From Auxenochlorella pyrenoidosa (Eukaryota; Chlorophyta; Trebouxiophyceae; Chlorellales; Chlorellaceae), in assembly GCA_001430745.1 (NCBI GenBank), contig KQ482001.1, positions 392,650 through 403,637 on the forward strand: 10,988 bases of DNA, given 5' to 3'. The notes below the pieces were generated by a model that was given only the letters and a program-made list of their open reading frames with translations, ran no database searches and was not told the DNA's origin. Below, one piece after another: positions 1 through 7,679 of this stretch (position 1 is its first letter; every line of letters begins with the position of its first letter). Made by a program: the position numbers and the translations under genes.

Positions 1-771
1 AAGCGTAACGGAACTCGCGACACAGACCCCTGCCCTCCCTGGCCCAGGTCTGGGACTCACTGGGCAGAAGGGGGGTGTACAGCATGTAGTTGCGGGGGCT
101 CACCACCACCAGCTCGTACGGGCCGTCGGCTGCAGGGCGGGGGAGGACAGAGGGAGCTCGCAGCAGCGCCCCCCCAGCCGGCACCACCAGCGGGTGCTGC
201 ACCCGGGCCGGCGGCCTCGCCCATGCACCAGGCCGCCTGGATGCTGCTGTCGAAAACACAGCGTGGCGCTCACCCCCAAAGGCCTCTGGGTCCAGGTTCT
301 TGATGAAACTCACTGCACCCCAGCCGCTGCCCAGCACCACCACACGCGTCCTGGCGGCGGTGGGAGCAAGCGCCCGCGCCGGCCGCGCAGCAGCAGGCAG
401 CTCTGGCTCATCCAGGGCTACATGAGAGGTAGGCTGCGTGTTGTGGGAGGGACGAAGGAAGGCAGGGAGCTTCTTGGAGGTGCTGCGCCAAGCTTGGACA
501 GACAGGCGGCAGGTGGCCTGTGGAGCTCATCACGGGCGGTCCTTCCTGAGCTGCCTTGTCAGCGCCCGACGCTGTCACCAAAAGGTGCTGGCATGGATGC
601 CTTATGAACACTCACAGGCTCTTCCCGGAAAGCCTGGGGATGGGTTTGGCCGCGGGTGGCGAATTTGCGGGCAGATGGAGGCAAGCGGGCGGCGGTGGCG
701 CTCGTCGGGACCGCGCGACGCACTGGGCATGGGAACGCCACAGGGGACGATAGTCGGGCGGTGGATCGCAT
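1..771 (-). CDS. Type II NAD(P)H dehydrogenase (alternative, rotenone-insensitive), 5' part only
   Basis: Non-proton-pumping flavoenzyme that oxidises NAD(P)H and reduces quinone, usually on the mitochondrial inner membrane and sometimes in the plastid. Exons read as 771..616, 433..274 and 129..61. Introns 615..434 (GTGAGT/CAG) and 273..130 (GTGAGC/CAG) join in phases 0 and 1, and a GTGAGT donor at 60 starts the intron that leaves the window. The 128 residues seen begin with about 50 residues rich in Arg, Ser and Ala and poor in acids (MRSTARLSSPVAFPCPVRRA...), like an organellar transit peptide. A Rossmann dinucleotide-binding strand follows at residues 83-92 (VVVLGSGWGA, then VSFIKNLDPEAFG). 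The family signature SPRNYMLYTPLLP lies at 116-128. The start is the first ATG in this frame. The C-terminal three quarters lies beyond the left edge. The SPRNY...TPLLP motif makes the family firm; the subfamily (NDA, NDB or NDC type) and the organelle cannot be decided. The first splice is supported by phase and signals only. Confidence 0.86.
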
Positions 772-1956
772 CCGAACTCGGGAATTCTTCACAGCTAGTT
801 TGACAGGGCAAAGAGTGCCGGTGGAGCGCTTCCAAGGCGAGTGCAATTCCAGCGGTGGACAGGAATTTTATCTAGAGCGCACCAGCGTTGTTTGATAGCC
901 TCCTAGAATGTTTGAAATGCTCCGGGCACACGGTGGGGCGATATTCTCCTCATGCGCGGTGGTGACGTAGCCCATGGCGTGAGTCCGGGACGTCCTGGCA
1001 ACCTCAGATTGTCAGTAAGCGCCAGCACATGTCTGCAGATGGTCAGCAATGCCGGAAAGAAGAATGTAGGCCGCAGTCGCACATCCATTAACACACCCCC
1101 AGTCGGCGGTCGGTATTCCGCTCACCAGCGGCGCTCACGAGCTGAAGTCTCCTCTCATCCAGGTGCTATAAGAATGACATCGAGAGTTATGATGTCTCTG
1201 ATGCGGACGTTAAAGGAGTGGGCAGGCCAGAAGGATCGGTTGTGCAGGCCAAGCAGGGATTCAGGGGTGACGCCACTGCACTGCGGAGGCAGCCAGGGAG
1301 GGCGTCGTGTTATGAGGGCTACGTTTAGAGTTTCGTTGCAACGGCAATTCGGATTGAATGAAGGAGTGACGTCTTCCTAGATCACTTCGATTGTGTGGGA
1401 AAGTCAACCACCCAGCAGCGACGGGCATGAGGGCAGCAGAGCGCAGCATGCATTTCGTGGGCAGCGGTCCTCAGGCAGCCCATCAAAAGCTGATAAACCC
1501 AGCACATGATGCGAAGCAAGGCCTGAGTATATGCTTGGGCACACACTCGCCGGATCAGGGAACGTGCTCGGCTGGCCCAATGGCAAAGCTGCCATTCGAG
1601 CTCAGAACGGCACCACTGGCAGCCAGCACTGAGCAAGAAGCACATGGTCGTGTTGCGCAGCAGTGTTGCCAGCCCTGCCTGCGTCTGCGACAGGCGATAT
1701 TACTGGGGCTGACCGATTATCATATCAGCGCTCAGTTGCACCACTGCAGGACCTCGCATGCTCGCAGCCTGGGAACACTGCCGAACCTAAGAGTGCTGCA
1801 CTCAAAGCAAATGGTGCGAGTGATCAATCGACACATGTGTACACACAATGAAAGCAGGATCGGAGCAGAACAGACAGATACATGCATGCCTCCTGCACGC
1901 CCTGTTCGTGCCCTGGCTTCAGCCGGGCCACAGAACATGGCAGAGCAGCTTGCCCC
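772..1956. other. Intergenic region, no gene recognised (about 1.2 kb)
   Basis: This stretch lies upstream of the dehydrogenase start and downstream of the stop of the 103-residue protein, both on the minus strand. It should hold the 3' UTR of the latter and the promoter and 5' UTR of the former. Base composition is visibly less GC-rich than the coding areas. Open frames on both strands, including a 285-codon plus-strand one beginning at 1391, show no recognisable motif, no family resemblance and no exon-like pattern. I found no TGTAA polyadenylation signal in the minus orientation. Confidence 0.5.
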
Positions 1957-2635
1957 TCATGCTGCCGGCTTGGCGGCAGCTGCAGCCTGGGGCGAAGCGC
2001 GCGACAGCTGCTCAGCCATACCCTCGAGCGCCTCCCGGCTGTGCAGCGCTGTCTCTTGTGAGCTCTCCACCTCTCCGCCTGCAGGTGGGAGCGATGAGCT
2101 CAGAGCATACTCAACCAGTCTCGAGCTCCGAGAGGCTGCCATGAGGGAGCGGGCCTCTGCAAGGCGTGCTGACACGCAGGCGCTTTCAAATTTAGGCTGG
2201 GCAGCCCCGGTTGGGACGCGGCAGTCCCAGGCGTTGCACCTGTCCTGAACGGCCGGCGGCTGGCCTCAACCGCGCTCCTGTCAATCACCGCGCCGCTCTG
2301 CAGCCCATGCAGGGTGCAGCACCGTGGTGCGGAGAGGCGAGGAGCAGGAACCGGAGGGGTGTCGGCTGGTGCAGCCATCAGCGCGGTGAGCATGGGCTGC
2401 AAGCCTGCTGCGGCTGCAGGCCGGGCAGCGTTGGGGCCAGTAGGCCCCAGCTCCAGCTCACCTCCATTGCCATCTCCTCTGCCAGGCCAATTGTGGGACT
2501 TGCCGGGGATGCTTCCTCTGCAGGGCGGGCTAGGGACAGGGTTGACGGTGGGATGCCACCTGTTCAGTGAGTGTTCCGCCTGCCCCACCCTGGCTGCCCC
2601 TCCCCCAACAGCAGCCTACCTGCTCTGCTCGTCAT
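1957..2635 (-). CDS. Unrecognised small soluble protein, 103 aa, three exons
   Basis: I do not recognise this protein. The model joins exons 2635..2620, 2517..2462 and 2196..1957. Splices are GTAGGC with CTGCAG, then GTGAGC with GCCCAG. The 16-nt first exon ends in phase 1 and the second in phase 0. Together they give 312 nt, exactly 103 codons plus TGA. The ATG sits in an AAAAATGA context. The product starts MTSRAEEASPASPTIGLAEE. It continues as a mostly helical, Ala/Ser/Glu-rich, hydrophilic chain (KFESACVSARLAEARSLMAA, then SREALEGMAEQLSRA) and ends with an Ala-rich tail. There is no signal peptide, membrane segment or metal-binding cluster. Heptad-like hydrophobic spacing suggests a short coiled coil or helical adaptor, which is inference only. 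The two phase-matched splices and the clean stop are the support. A chance open frame in GC-rich DNA remains possible. Confidence 0.5.
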
Positions 2636-3605
2636 TTTTGGGAGGGCCCTCTGCTAAGAGCGCTGCAGTGAGAGGGGGAGCGGGGAGTTGCAAGCACAGC
2701 TCACGGCAGGCGGCGGGCGGCGGCGCGCCAGCCCGCCTCAAGCGCAGCTAGCCAACCGGAGGGTATTCAGATCGCTCTTTGTTACGGTTTGGGACCGTAC
2801 AGCCAACTTTCTAAATGAGTTGCGCCGCTCACGCTTGCAAGGACCGCCTGCCCCTCGCGTTGGCAGGCCACAGAGCCCTCTACCTGTGTTGTGTTGTTGT
2901 AAAAGTGTGTCGAAGCGCCGAGAAGCGTCGTCACGGAACGGGGGAGAGCAAGTTGTAGGTGCACTAGCTGAGCTTTCGTGAATATCTGATCAGAAAGCTG
3001 GCAGTTTAGGTTCTTTTTTCAGCTATCAGCTGATGCAGTGCTGAGAGAGCCTATTGCCATCCAGTTTGTAATGCACTCCCTGCTGTGGCGCCAGCGCCCA
3101 CACTCCGCACCTCAGCGCAGCGCCCGCCTCTCGCCCCTGGATGGCCTTGCAGAATACAGATAAAGGTGCATAAGTGACTTTCGGCATCAGAGGGAGCAAC
3201 CATTTCAGCGCAACGACCTGCAATTCGCGGCGGCATTTTGCTGGGGCGCTGGCGTCAAGGCAAGCCTGCAGGATGGCGTTGGTAAAGGTTACAAAGCCCT
3301 ATCCTGCCGAATGTGGACTTCAGTTCCGGCATACGTTCCACAAAAAGCAGGACGTGAGCCTTCCACAAGCAGGCTGGGCTGGGCTCCTGCTGCTGTGCCT
3401 GCTGCTGGCCAGGCGGCGGTGGCCATGCACCCTTTCACTCCCTGCACCTGCACTGCGCTACCAGTCGCCATCTCTCCTCTGATCACCGGCACATCACCAC
3501 GCTGCTCAAACCAAAGCAAACTGCCCGCACGCGCCACCTTCGCCCGCGAAGGGACCCGCAGAGCTCAGCCTCCAAACCGGGCCAACCGGCGCGACCGCAA
3601 GAGCA
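2636..3605. promoter_or_regulatory. Divergent intergenic region between the 103-aa and 71-aa protein genes
   Basis: Both flanking genes point away from this 970-bp stretch, so it should contain both promoters and 5' UTRs. The middle part (about 2760-3060) is less GC-rich and includes a T-run near 3013-3019. No certain TATA box or other promoter element could be assigned. An ATG at 3273 with a good context (A at -3, G at +4) opens 27 codons ending at a GTGAGC donor at 3354. It could be an upstream first exon or an upstream ORF of the plus-strand gene (see findings). Confidence 0.4.
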
Positions 3606-4171
3606 ATGACGCTGCGAGCGCTCCTGCAGCAAAGCAGCAGCTCGGGCTTCACGCCAGAGGAGACGACGGGGATCATCGTCGGGTGGGTGCGCGGCCGCCC
3701 CTGCCGCCAGCGCCGTACCTGCGATGCGCTGCCCCTGCCCTGGCTGTCCCAGCTGTGCAGGAGGCAGGCGGATGGGATGCACATTGTAAGGGGCACATGC
3801 ACACCAGCATGTCAAAAGGGTTGCTGCTCCTATGGAAAGCGCAGGTTTTGCGTGGTGGGCTTCATCCTGCTCGGTCTGGCAGCATATGCCGCATTCCTGA
3901 CTGGGCGTCTGGGAAGGCTGGAGGCGCGGCTGGCTCAGGTAAGGGCCACTGGTCATGCATGCCGTGCTTGAGCCCTGTGCAGAGAGAAATATCAAGCCCG
4001 CTGCTTCACCAGCAGGCACACCCGCCCTGGGCACTTTGCGGGCCGCTGGCAGTTTGATGTCAACAGCCCCCCGGCGTTGCGCCAGCTTGACAGCCTGGGA
4101 GGTCAGTGCGCCATGCCATCCCGCAGGTCGAGGCACACCCCAAGCTGCTCAAGCTCGAGCCTGACGCATGA
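3606..4171 (+). CDS. Unrecognised small single-pass membrane protein, 71 aa, three exons
   Basis: I do not recognise the family. Exons are 3606..3682, 3845..3938 and 4127..4171. Introns 3683..3844 (GTGGGT/GCGCAG) and 3939..4126 (GTAAGG/CCGCAG) join in phases 2 and 0, giving 216 nt, or 71 codons plus TGA. The N-terminal 20 residues are polar (MTLRALLQQSSSSGFTPEET). One long hydrophobic helix spans about residues 22-44 (IIVGFCVVGFILLGLAAYAA). A basic, amphipathic tail follows (TGRLGRLEARLAQVEAHPKL) and ends LKLEPDA. The first splice falls inside the membrane helix and restores it precisely, which argues against chance. Topology and compartment cannot be read. The first ATG downstream of an in-frame stop near 3480 was chosen as start; an upstream exon is possible. 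An open stretch inside the second intron (about 3983-4101) reads well, but it cannot be joined to the last exon without an impossibly short intron. Confidence 0.52.
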
Positions 4172-4637
4172 CGGCCCCAAGCTGATTTAGTGATAGAATG
4201 ACATCACTGAAGGGCCACACCCGCCGCTGCGCCCCGTACTTGTCTTCACCCCACCCTGTTCACTAGCCATACCAGCTGTGCAAGCTGCCTGTCCGTTGCA
4301 TCAGCCCCAACGTCCCTGCTGCTGTCTTTGTCTAATCATCCCTCTCTTCTAGCACTGCCTCGCCTGCTGTCTGCCACCTGGTGCTAGCAGGACACTGAGC
4401 CTTTTGCACCACGCACTGCGCCCCTGTAAAAGCCAGCCTGGCCTTGCCTGAAGAGCGGATCGCACCATGCAAGCACCAAGCCTGCAGGTACAAGGGCTCC
4501 ACCCGTGGGGGGCTGGGGCCCCCTGCGGTGCATATCACAGCACGTGTTCCCCGCCGCGTGCCTGCCCGCTGCCGGTCACGCCACTTGCTTGCTTCCCGCC
4601 TGCCAGTCACGCCAGCTGCTTGTCGACCCGCTGCCAG
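4172..4637. other. Convergent 3' region between the 71-aa gene and the phosphatase gene
   Basis: The two neighbouring genes point toward each other, so this 466-bp stretch should hold both 3' UTRs. It contains a TGTAA polyadenylation-type motif on the plus strand and a three-copy repeat near the phosphatase stop codon, both listed separately. No further coding exon is recognised. Confidence 0.45.
4425..4429 (+). terminator. Putative TGTAA polyadenylation signal
   Basis: TGTAA is the usual near-upstream polyadenylation element in chlorophyte nuclear genes. This copy (CCCCTGTAAAAG) lies about 255 nt past the stop of the plus-strand small membrane protein gene, a reasonable 3' UTR length. A five-base motif occurs often by chance, so this rests on position only. 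Confidence 0.4.
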
Positions 4638-4653
4638 TCACGCCACATGCTTG
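4565..4653. repeat. Three-copy tandem repeat overlapping the phosphatase stop codon
   Basis: Three imperfect copies of a 27-28 bp unit start at 4565, 4595 and 4627 (consensus CCCGCTGCCRGTCACGCCA, then a variable base pair and TGCTTG), spaced by 30-32 bp. On the minus strand the copy at 4627 holds the last codons and TGA of the histidine phosphatase. The other two lie in its 3' UTR and keep the GCGTGAC core, so each carries a copy of the stop codon. Confidence 0.8.
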
Positions 4654-7600
4654 CCGCCGCGGAAGTGCAGCGGGTCTGGGTGGTCGTGCGCACCGCCCTC
4701 GTCTGACAGCACCACTGTCCGCAGCTCGCAGTTGTCGTACCTTCATTTGGGGGCGGGGGGGAGGTGTGTGTGTGTGTGTGTGTGGTGGATGCGGGTGGTG
4801 TCTGTGCGTGAACAGGCGCCAAGCAGCGCAGGAGCGCGCTGGGTGGGCGGGTGCGCCGGCTGGGCAGCAGCGGGAGGCGCAGGCGGGCGGGGCGCCAGGC
4901 AGGTGCGCTCAGGGCCGGGGCGCCGCTCCGGGGTCCCTCGCACCACTTGTGCAGTTCTCCCTGCACCCTCGGTGCTGCGCCGTGCCCAAATGCTTGCAGC
5001 ATGAAGAAGAAGAAGGAGGAGTGGGACACCACAGCGATGTGCTGCTCCGGTCGCGACATCAGCCACTGCGGCGGGCGCATGGCAAGGGCACGGGGCGGGG
5101 ATGGTGCAGGTGGCAGCACAGTGGGCGGGGCGGGTAGGCGCTGCTGGGCAGCAGGCGGGGTGCAATCGGCAGCGAGGAGGGCAGCGCAGGCGAAACGTGG
5201 AGAGCGTTTGAGGGGCAGGAGCTGGGGCCCTGTCCACACCAGCGGCGGAGCTCCAGCATGGGAGGGCCCGCCAGGCTGCCCCCGCAGGTGCTCAGCATCC
5301 ACAGCAGCAGCCCCCCATGCGAGACGACGGCCAGGTGGCGCTCCGGGCGGGCCATCAGCCACTGCGGGGGGGCTGGCCGCCGCCGGGGCTGGCCCGCTGC
5401 CGCAGGAGGCGTGCGCACAGCAAGCAGCTGGCAGCGCCTCTGCCTGCCGGCCAGGCCGTGGCGCAGGACGGGCCTTGGCGCAGGGCAGGCCTGCTGCAGA
5501 GCTAGCCAGGCCAGGGGCGCACCTGCAGGAAGCGCACGCCGCGCCGCCTGATCTCCTCGTGCGTTTCGCGGTGCTCCAGCCGCCACAGCACGTCCTCCTC
5601 GTCCTCGACCTGGGTGGGCAGGGGCAAGAGGGGGTGGGGGTGGAGGCCAGAGCAACACTTAAGCCGGCTCTGCTGGGTGCGCGACTGTGGTCGCTGCAGA
5701 GGCGCGCAGCGTGCCCTCGCTGCCCCCTGCCTGCCCCGGTGGAGGGTCGGGCTGGGAAATCCGGCTGGAGGGCTGCTCCCGCTGCCCCAGGCAGCGCTGC
5801 ACGCCCTCAGAGAAAGGTCAGAAGGTTGGGACGGCAGAGCCAGCTGGCAAGGGGCAGGGAGCTGGCGCAGGCGGGCAGGCGGCCGGGGCAGGCCAGCCCC
5901 CGCCCGCTCCCCGCTGGGCGGACACACCAGCGAGAAGTCCACCGCCGGGAAGCACGGCTTGACCTCCCGCAGGGGCCGCCGCTTGTCACATGGGTGAACC
6001 CCCAGATGCTCCCTGCAGAGGACCCCCAGGAGGGGTGGGCCAGGCGGGACGGCGCATGGGCACGGCTGGGAGGCGGCGGGTTAGCGCTCCGCCAGCGGCC
6101 CGTCCCAGGCAAGCACGCCCAGGCAGGACGGGGCCACGGGGACATGGCGCATGGCAGCCTGCACTGGCGGTGGGTGCCGCCCCTGCCGCGTCAAGGCCAC
6201 CCCTACCACACCCCCGCCCCCCACCTGCAGCCCTCCCAGGCAATGAGGGGCGGGCAGCCTGCGGCGCTGATAGCGTGCATCTCCGCCCGCTTACCGGGCA
6301 CGTCAGTCTGCAGGGCAGGCGCCGAAAAAGCGCAGATGCCTCTCTAGGGGCAAACACACCAGGAAGCCTCGTTTGTCAGGTGCTGCACCGACCGCGCCTG
6401 CCATGTTGCCATGCTGCCATGCCCACTGGTGAGCTGATGCCGAATGCGCAGCAGCGTGGTGCATAGCAGGCGCAGCACTCCATGCGCACGAACGCCTGCA
6501 GCACGCTGCCAGGCCCCGCCAACAGCGCCCGCCAGCGGCGGTGGCAGGCGCCCCTCCCGCGCCGGTCCTCCCACGGCCTGCAGCGGCCCAGCCCCCAACC
6601 CCACCTGCTCCACCATGAATGGCGGCTGTGGGTCGCTCCGCTGCCATGGCCCCACGCCAAACGCGCCGGCAGCAGTCTCCAGGGCGCGGGTGAGCGGCGA
6701 GATGACCACAGCGTCCGCCCTGAAGGTCGGCCCCAGGCTGCGGATGTGCTGGCCCAGCGCCAGCGCCTGCGGAGGTGGGCGGGAGGGGAGGAGTACACAC
6801 AAGGCACGGCGCAGGAGGTGGGCGACTGGCGGCGGGAGGGTGGGGGGTGGGGCCCAGGGGCTGCCAGCGGGAACCGGCGTGGGGCGGCCTGCCGTGTGTT
6901 GGCGCTGGCGCCCGATGCGAGGGCAGGGACGCGGGTGCCAGGGAGGTGCCAGGCGCAGGCCGCCTCTGGCTGCCCGGCATGCCTGATATTGGTGCCCCAC
7001 AGCCCTCTCAAGGCCCTTCGATTTGCCGCCATGGCCGATAAGGCACAAGTCAGCCCAGCCCTTGAGCCCAGAGGCAGGCTGCCGACCCAAAAGACCTGCG
7101 CCCCTGGGGCCACCACGCCCGCACCTGCGCCCAGCCCTCTGCCGTCAGGTGGGCATCCTCAAACTCCCAGCTCTTGTACTCTGCAGGGGAGTGCAGGCCA
7201 GGCCAAGCTGGAGTGTGGCCGACCCCCGGCGGCTCAGCCCCCGCGGTCGGCAGCGACCCACCGGGCCATGCATCCAGTGCAGGGCGCTGGGCGCCCCAGG
7301 TGTCAGGCAGGCAGCGCAGGGCGGCACCCACGGTCGTGGTCCTTCTGGCCGGCCACGTTGTGGAACCCCAGGCCGTGCCGTATCAGGTGGACGACCTGCA
7401 GGGAAGGGAAGGGGCCGGGCCACCTGCGGCTGTGCACTCACATGCTCACCGCCTGACACACCGCACTGGCGCAGGCCCCATGCACGCAAGGTGCAGCTGC
7501 CAAGCGCGTGGCCGGCTGCCAGGGGCCGGCGGTGCCCATGGGCGGCGCGGCTGTCGGCCTGCCTTGGTGTGGCGGTGGGGGATGAGCGTCAGGCAGGGCA

Positions 7601-7679
7601 CAAGGTGCTCCTCGTGCGAGCCGTCGGCGTGCACGTGCGCATTGCCATTGGCGGCATGCTCGTCCTCTGTGGCCGTCAT
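4638..7679 (-). CDS. Histidine phosphatase superfamily protein (phosphoglycerate mutase-like, plant At2g17280/AT74 type)
   Basis: Branch-1 histidine phosphatase; the physiological substrate of this plant/algal group is not settled. Exons: 7679..7563, 7395..7332, 7180..7125, 6766..6605, 6307..6225, 6012..5928, 5609..5523, then either 5361..5240 or 5065..4944, then 4740..4638. Every junction keeps phase and gives 292 aa. The nucleophile motif LIRHG is at 43-47 (His46), followed by FHNVAGQKDHD and FEDAHLTAEGW. VVISPLTRALET carries Arg106, CREHLG carries the acid Glu162 just before HPCDKRR, and FPAVDFSL lies at 182-189. The second catalytic histidine is in AVVSH (His233), and the chain ends NCELRTVVLSDEGG...GKHVA. 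All catalytic residues are present. It is probably cytosolic, as no clear targeting peptide is seen in the 39-residue N-terminus. Intron 1 has a GC donor, and the His233 exon is duplicated. It is transcribed divergently from ferrochelatase. An additional 5' exon cannot be excluded. Confidence 0.93.
4763..4784. repeat. GT dinucleotide microsatellite
   Basis: About ten GT units in the last intron of the histidine phosphatase (CA repeat on the coding strand), next to a G-rich run. Together with the neighbouring C-run it forms part of the unusual tract before the AATGAAG acceptor of the final exon. Confidence 0.9.
4944..5065 (-). other. Alternative exon 8B of the histidine phosphatase (mutually exclusive candidate)
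   Basis: Also 122 nt, phase 0 in and phase 2 out, with acceptor GCCGCAG and donor GTGCGA. It encodes WLMSRPEQHIAVVSHSSFFF, then FMLQAFGHG..., ending GELHK plus the first two bases of Trp, and continues into YDNCELRTVV in the last exon. It matches the family consensus after the catalytic histidine (HSSFFF, ...AFG) better than 8A, so it is probably the ancestral copy. Confidence 0.88.
5240..5361 (-). other. Alternative exon 8A of the histidine phosphatase (mutually exclusive candidate)
   Basis: A 122-nt exon entering in phase 0 after CCCGCAG and leaving in phase 2 at a GTGTGG donor. It encodes WLMARPERHLAVVSHGGLLL, then WMLSTCGG..., ending LELRR plus the first two bases of a Trp codon. It keeps the second catalytic histidine (VVSH). 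The segment after it (GGLLLWML) is further from the usual HS-G/S-F-L pattern of the family than that of its twin. It is separated from exon 8B by a 174-nt intron-like spacer that lacks any copy of the final exon, so this is an exon duplication and not a second gene. Confidence 0.85.
7396..7562 (-). other. Probable GC-AG intron (intron 1 of the histidine phosphatase)
   Basis: The N-terminal exon must end near PHRHTK to join VVHLIRHG, because plant relatives have a similar HR...K segment just before the RHG motif. At that point the sequence is AAG|GCAGGC and no GT lies at the junction. The acceptor is CTGCAG|GTC. GC-AG introns are a known minority class in green algae. The exon side (AAG) fits the donor consensus, although the intron side (GCAGGC) is not the ideal GCAAGT. 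Confidence 0.65.

Noticed and set aside
559..846. Longer dehydrogenase N-terminus starting at 846
   Set aside because: The codon at 846 is TTG; the first ATG in frame is at 771, which already gives a full-length transit peptide.
1391..2248. 285-codon open frame on the plus strand
   Set aside because: No family resemblance and mixed codon use, and it overlaps antisense the better supported 103-residue gene. It is unusually long for this lower-GC stretch, but nothing else supports it.
2100..2588. 162-codon minus-strand open frame
   Set aside because: It runs through both introns of the 103-residue model in a different frame and has no motif.
3983..4101. Well-formed open segment (…GHFAGRWQFDVNSPPALRQL…) inside intron 2 of the 71-residue gene
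   Set aside because: It would need to join the last exon across only 25 nt and in the wrong phase, and its acceptor is poor. It might be an alternative exon, but I cannot build a consistent model.
4763..4784. His-Thr repeat protein from the GT microsatellite
   Set aside because: Intronic simple repeat; the peptide is only a translation of the repeat.
5240..5361. Exon 8A as the end of a second, separate phosphatase gene
   Set aside because: There is no second copy of the RHG, CRE or NCELR exons; only this exon is duplicated and it shares its flanking phases, so it belongs to the same gene.
4851..6347. 498-codon open frame on the plus strand, the longest in the window
   Set aside because: It lies antisense to the histidine phosphatase, crosses its exons and introns alike, is low-complexity Ala/Gly/Arg/Pro and has no recognisable motif. 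It is a GC-driven shadow.
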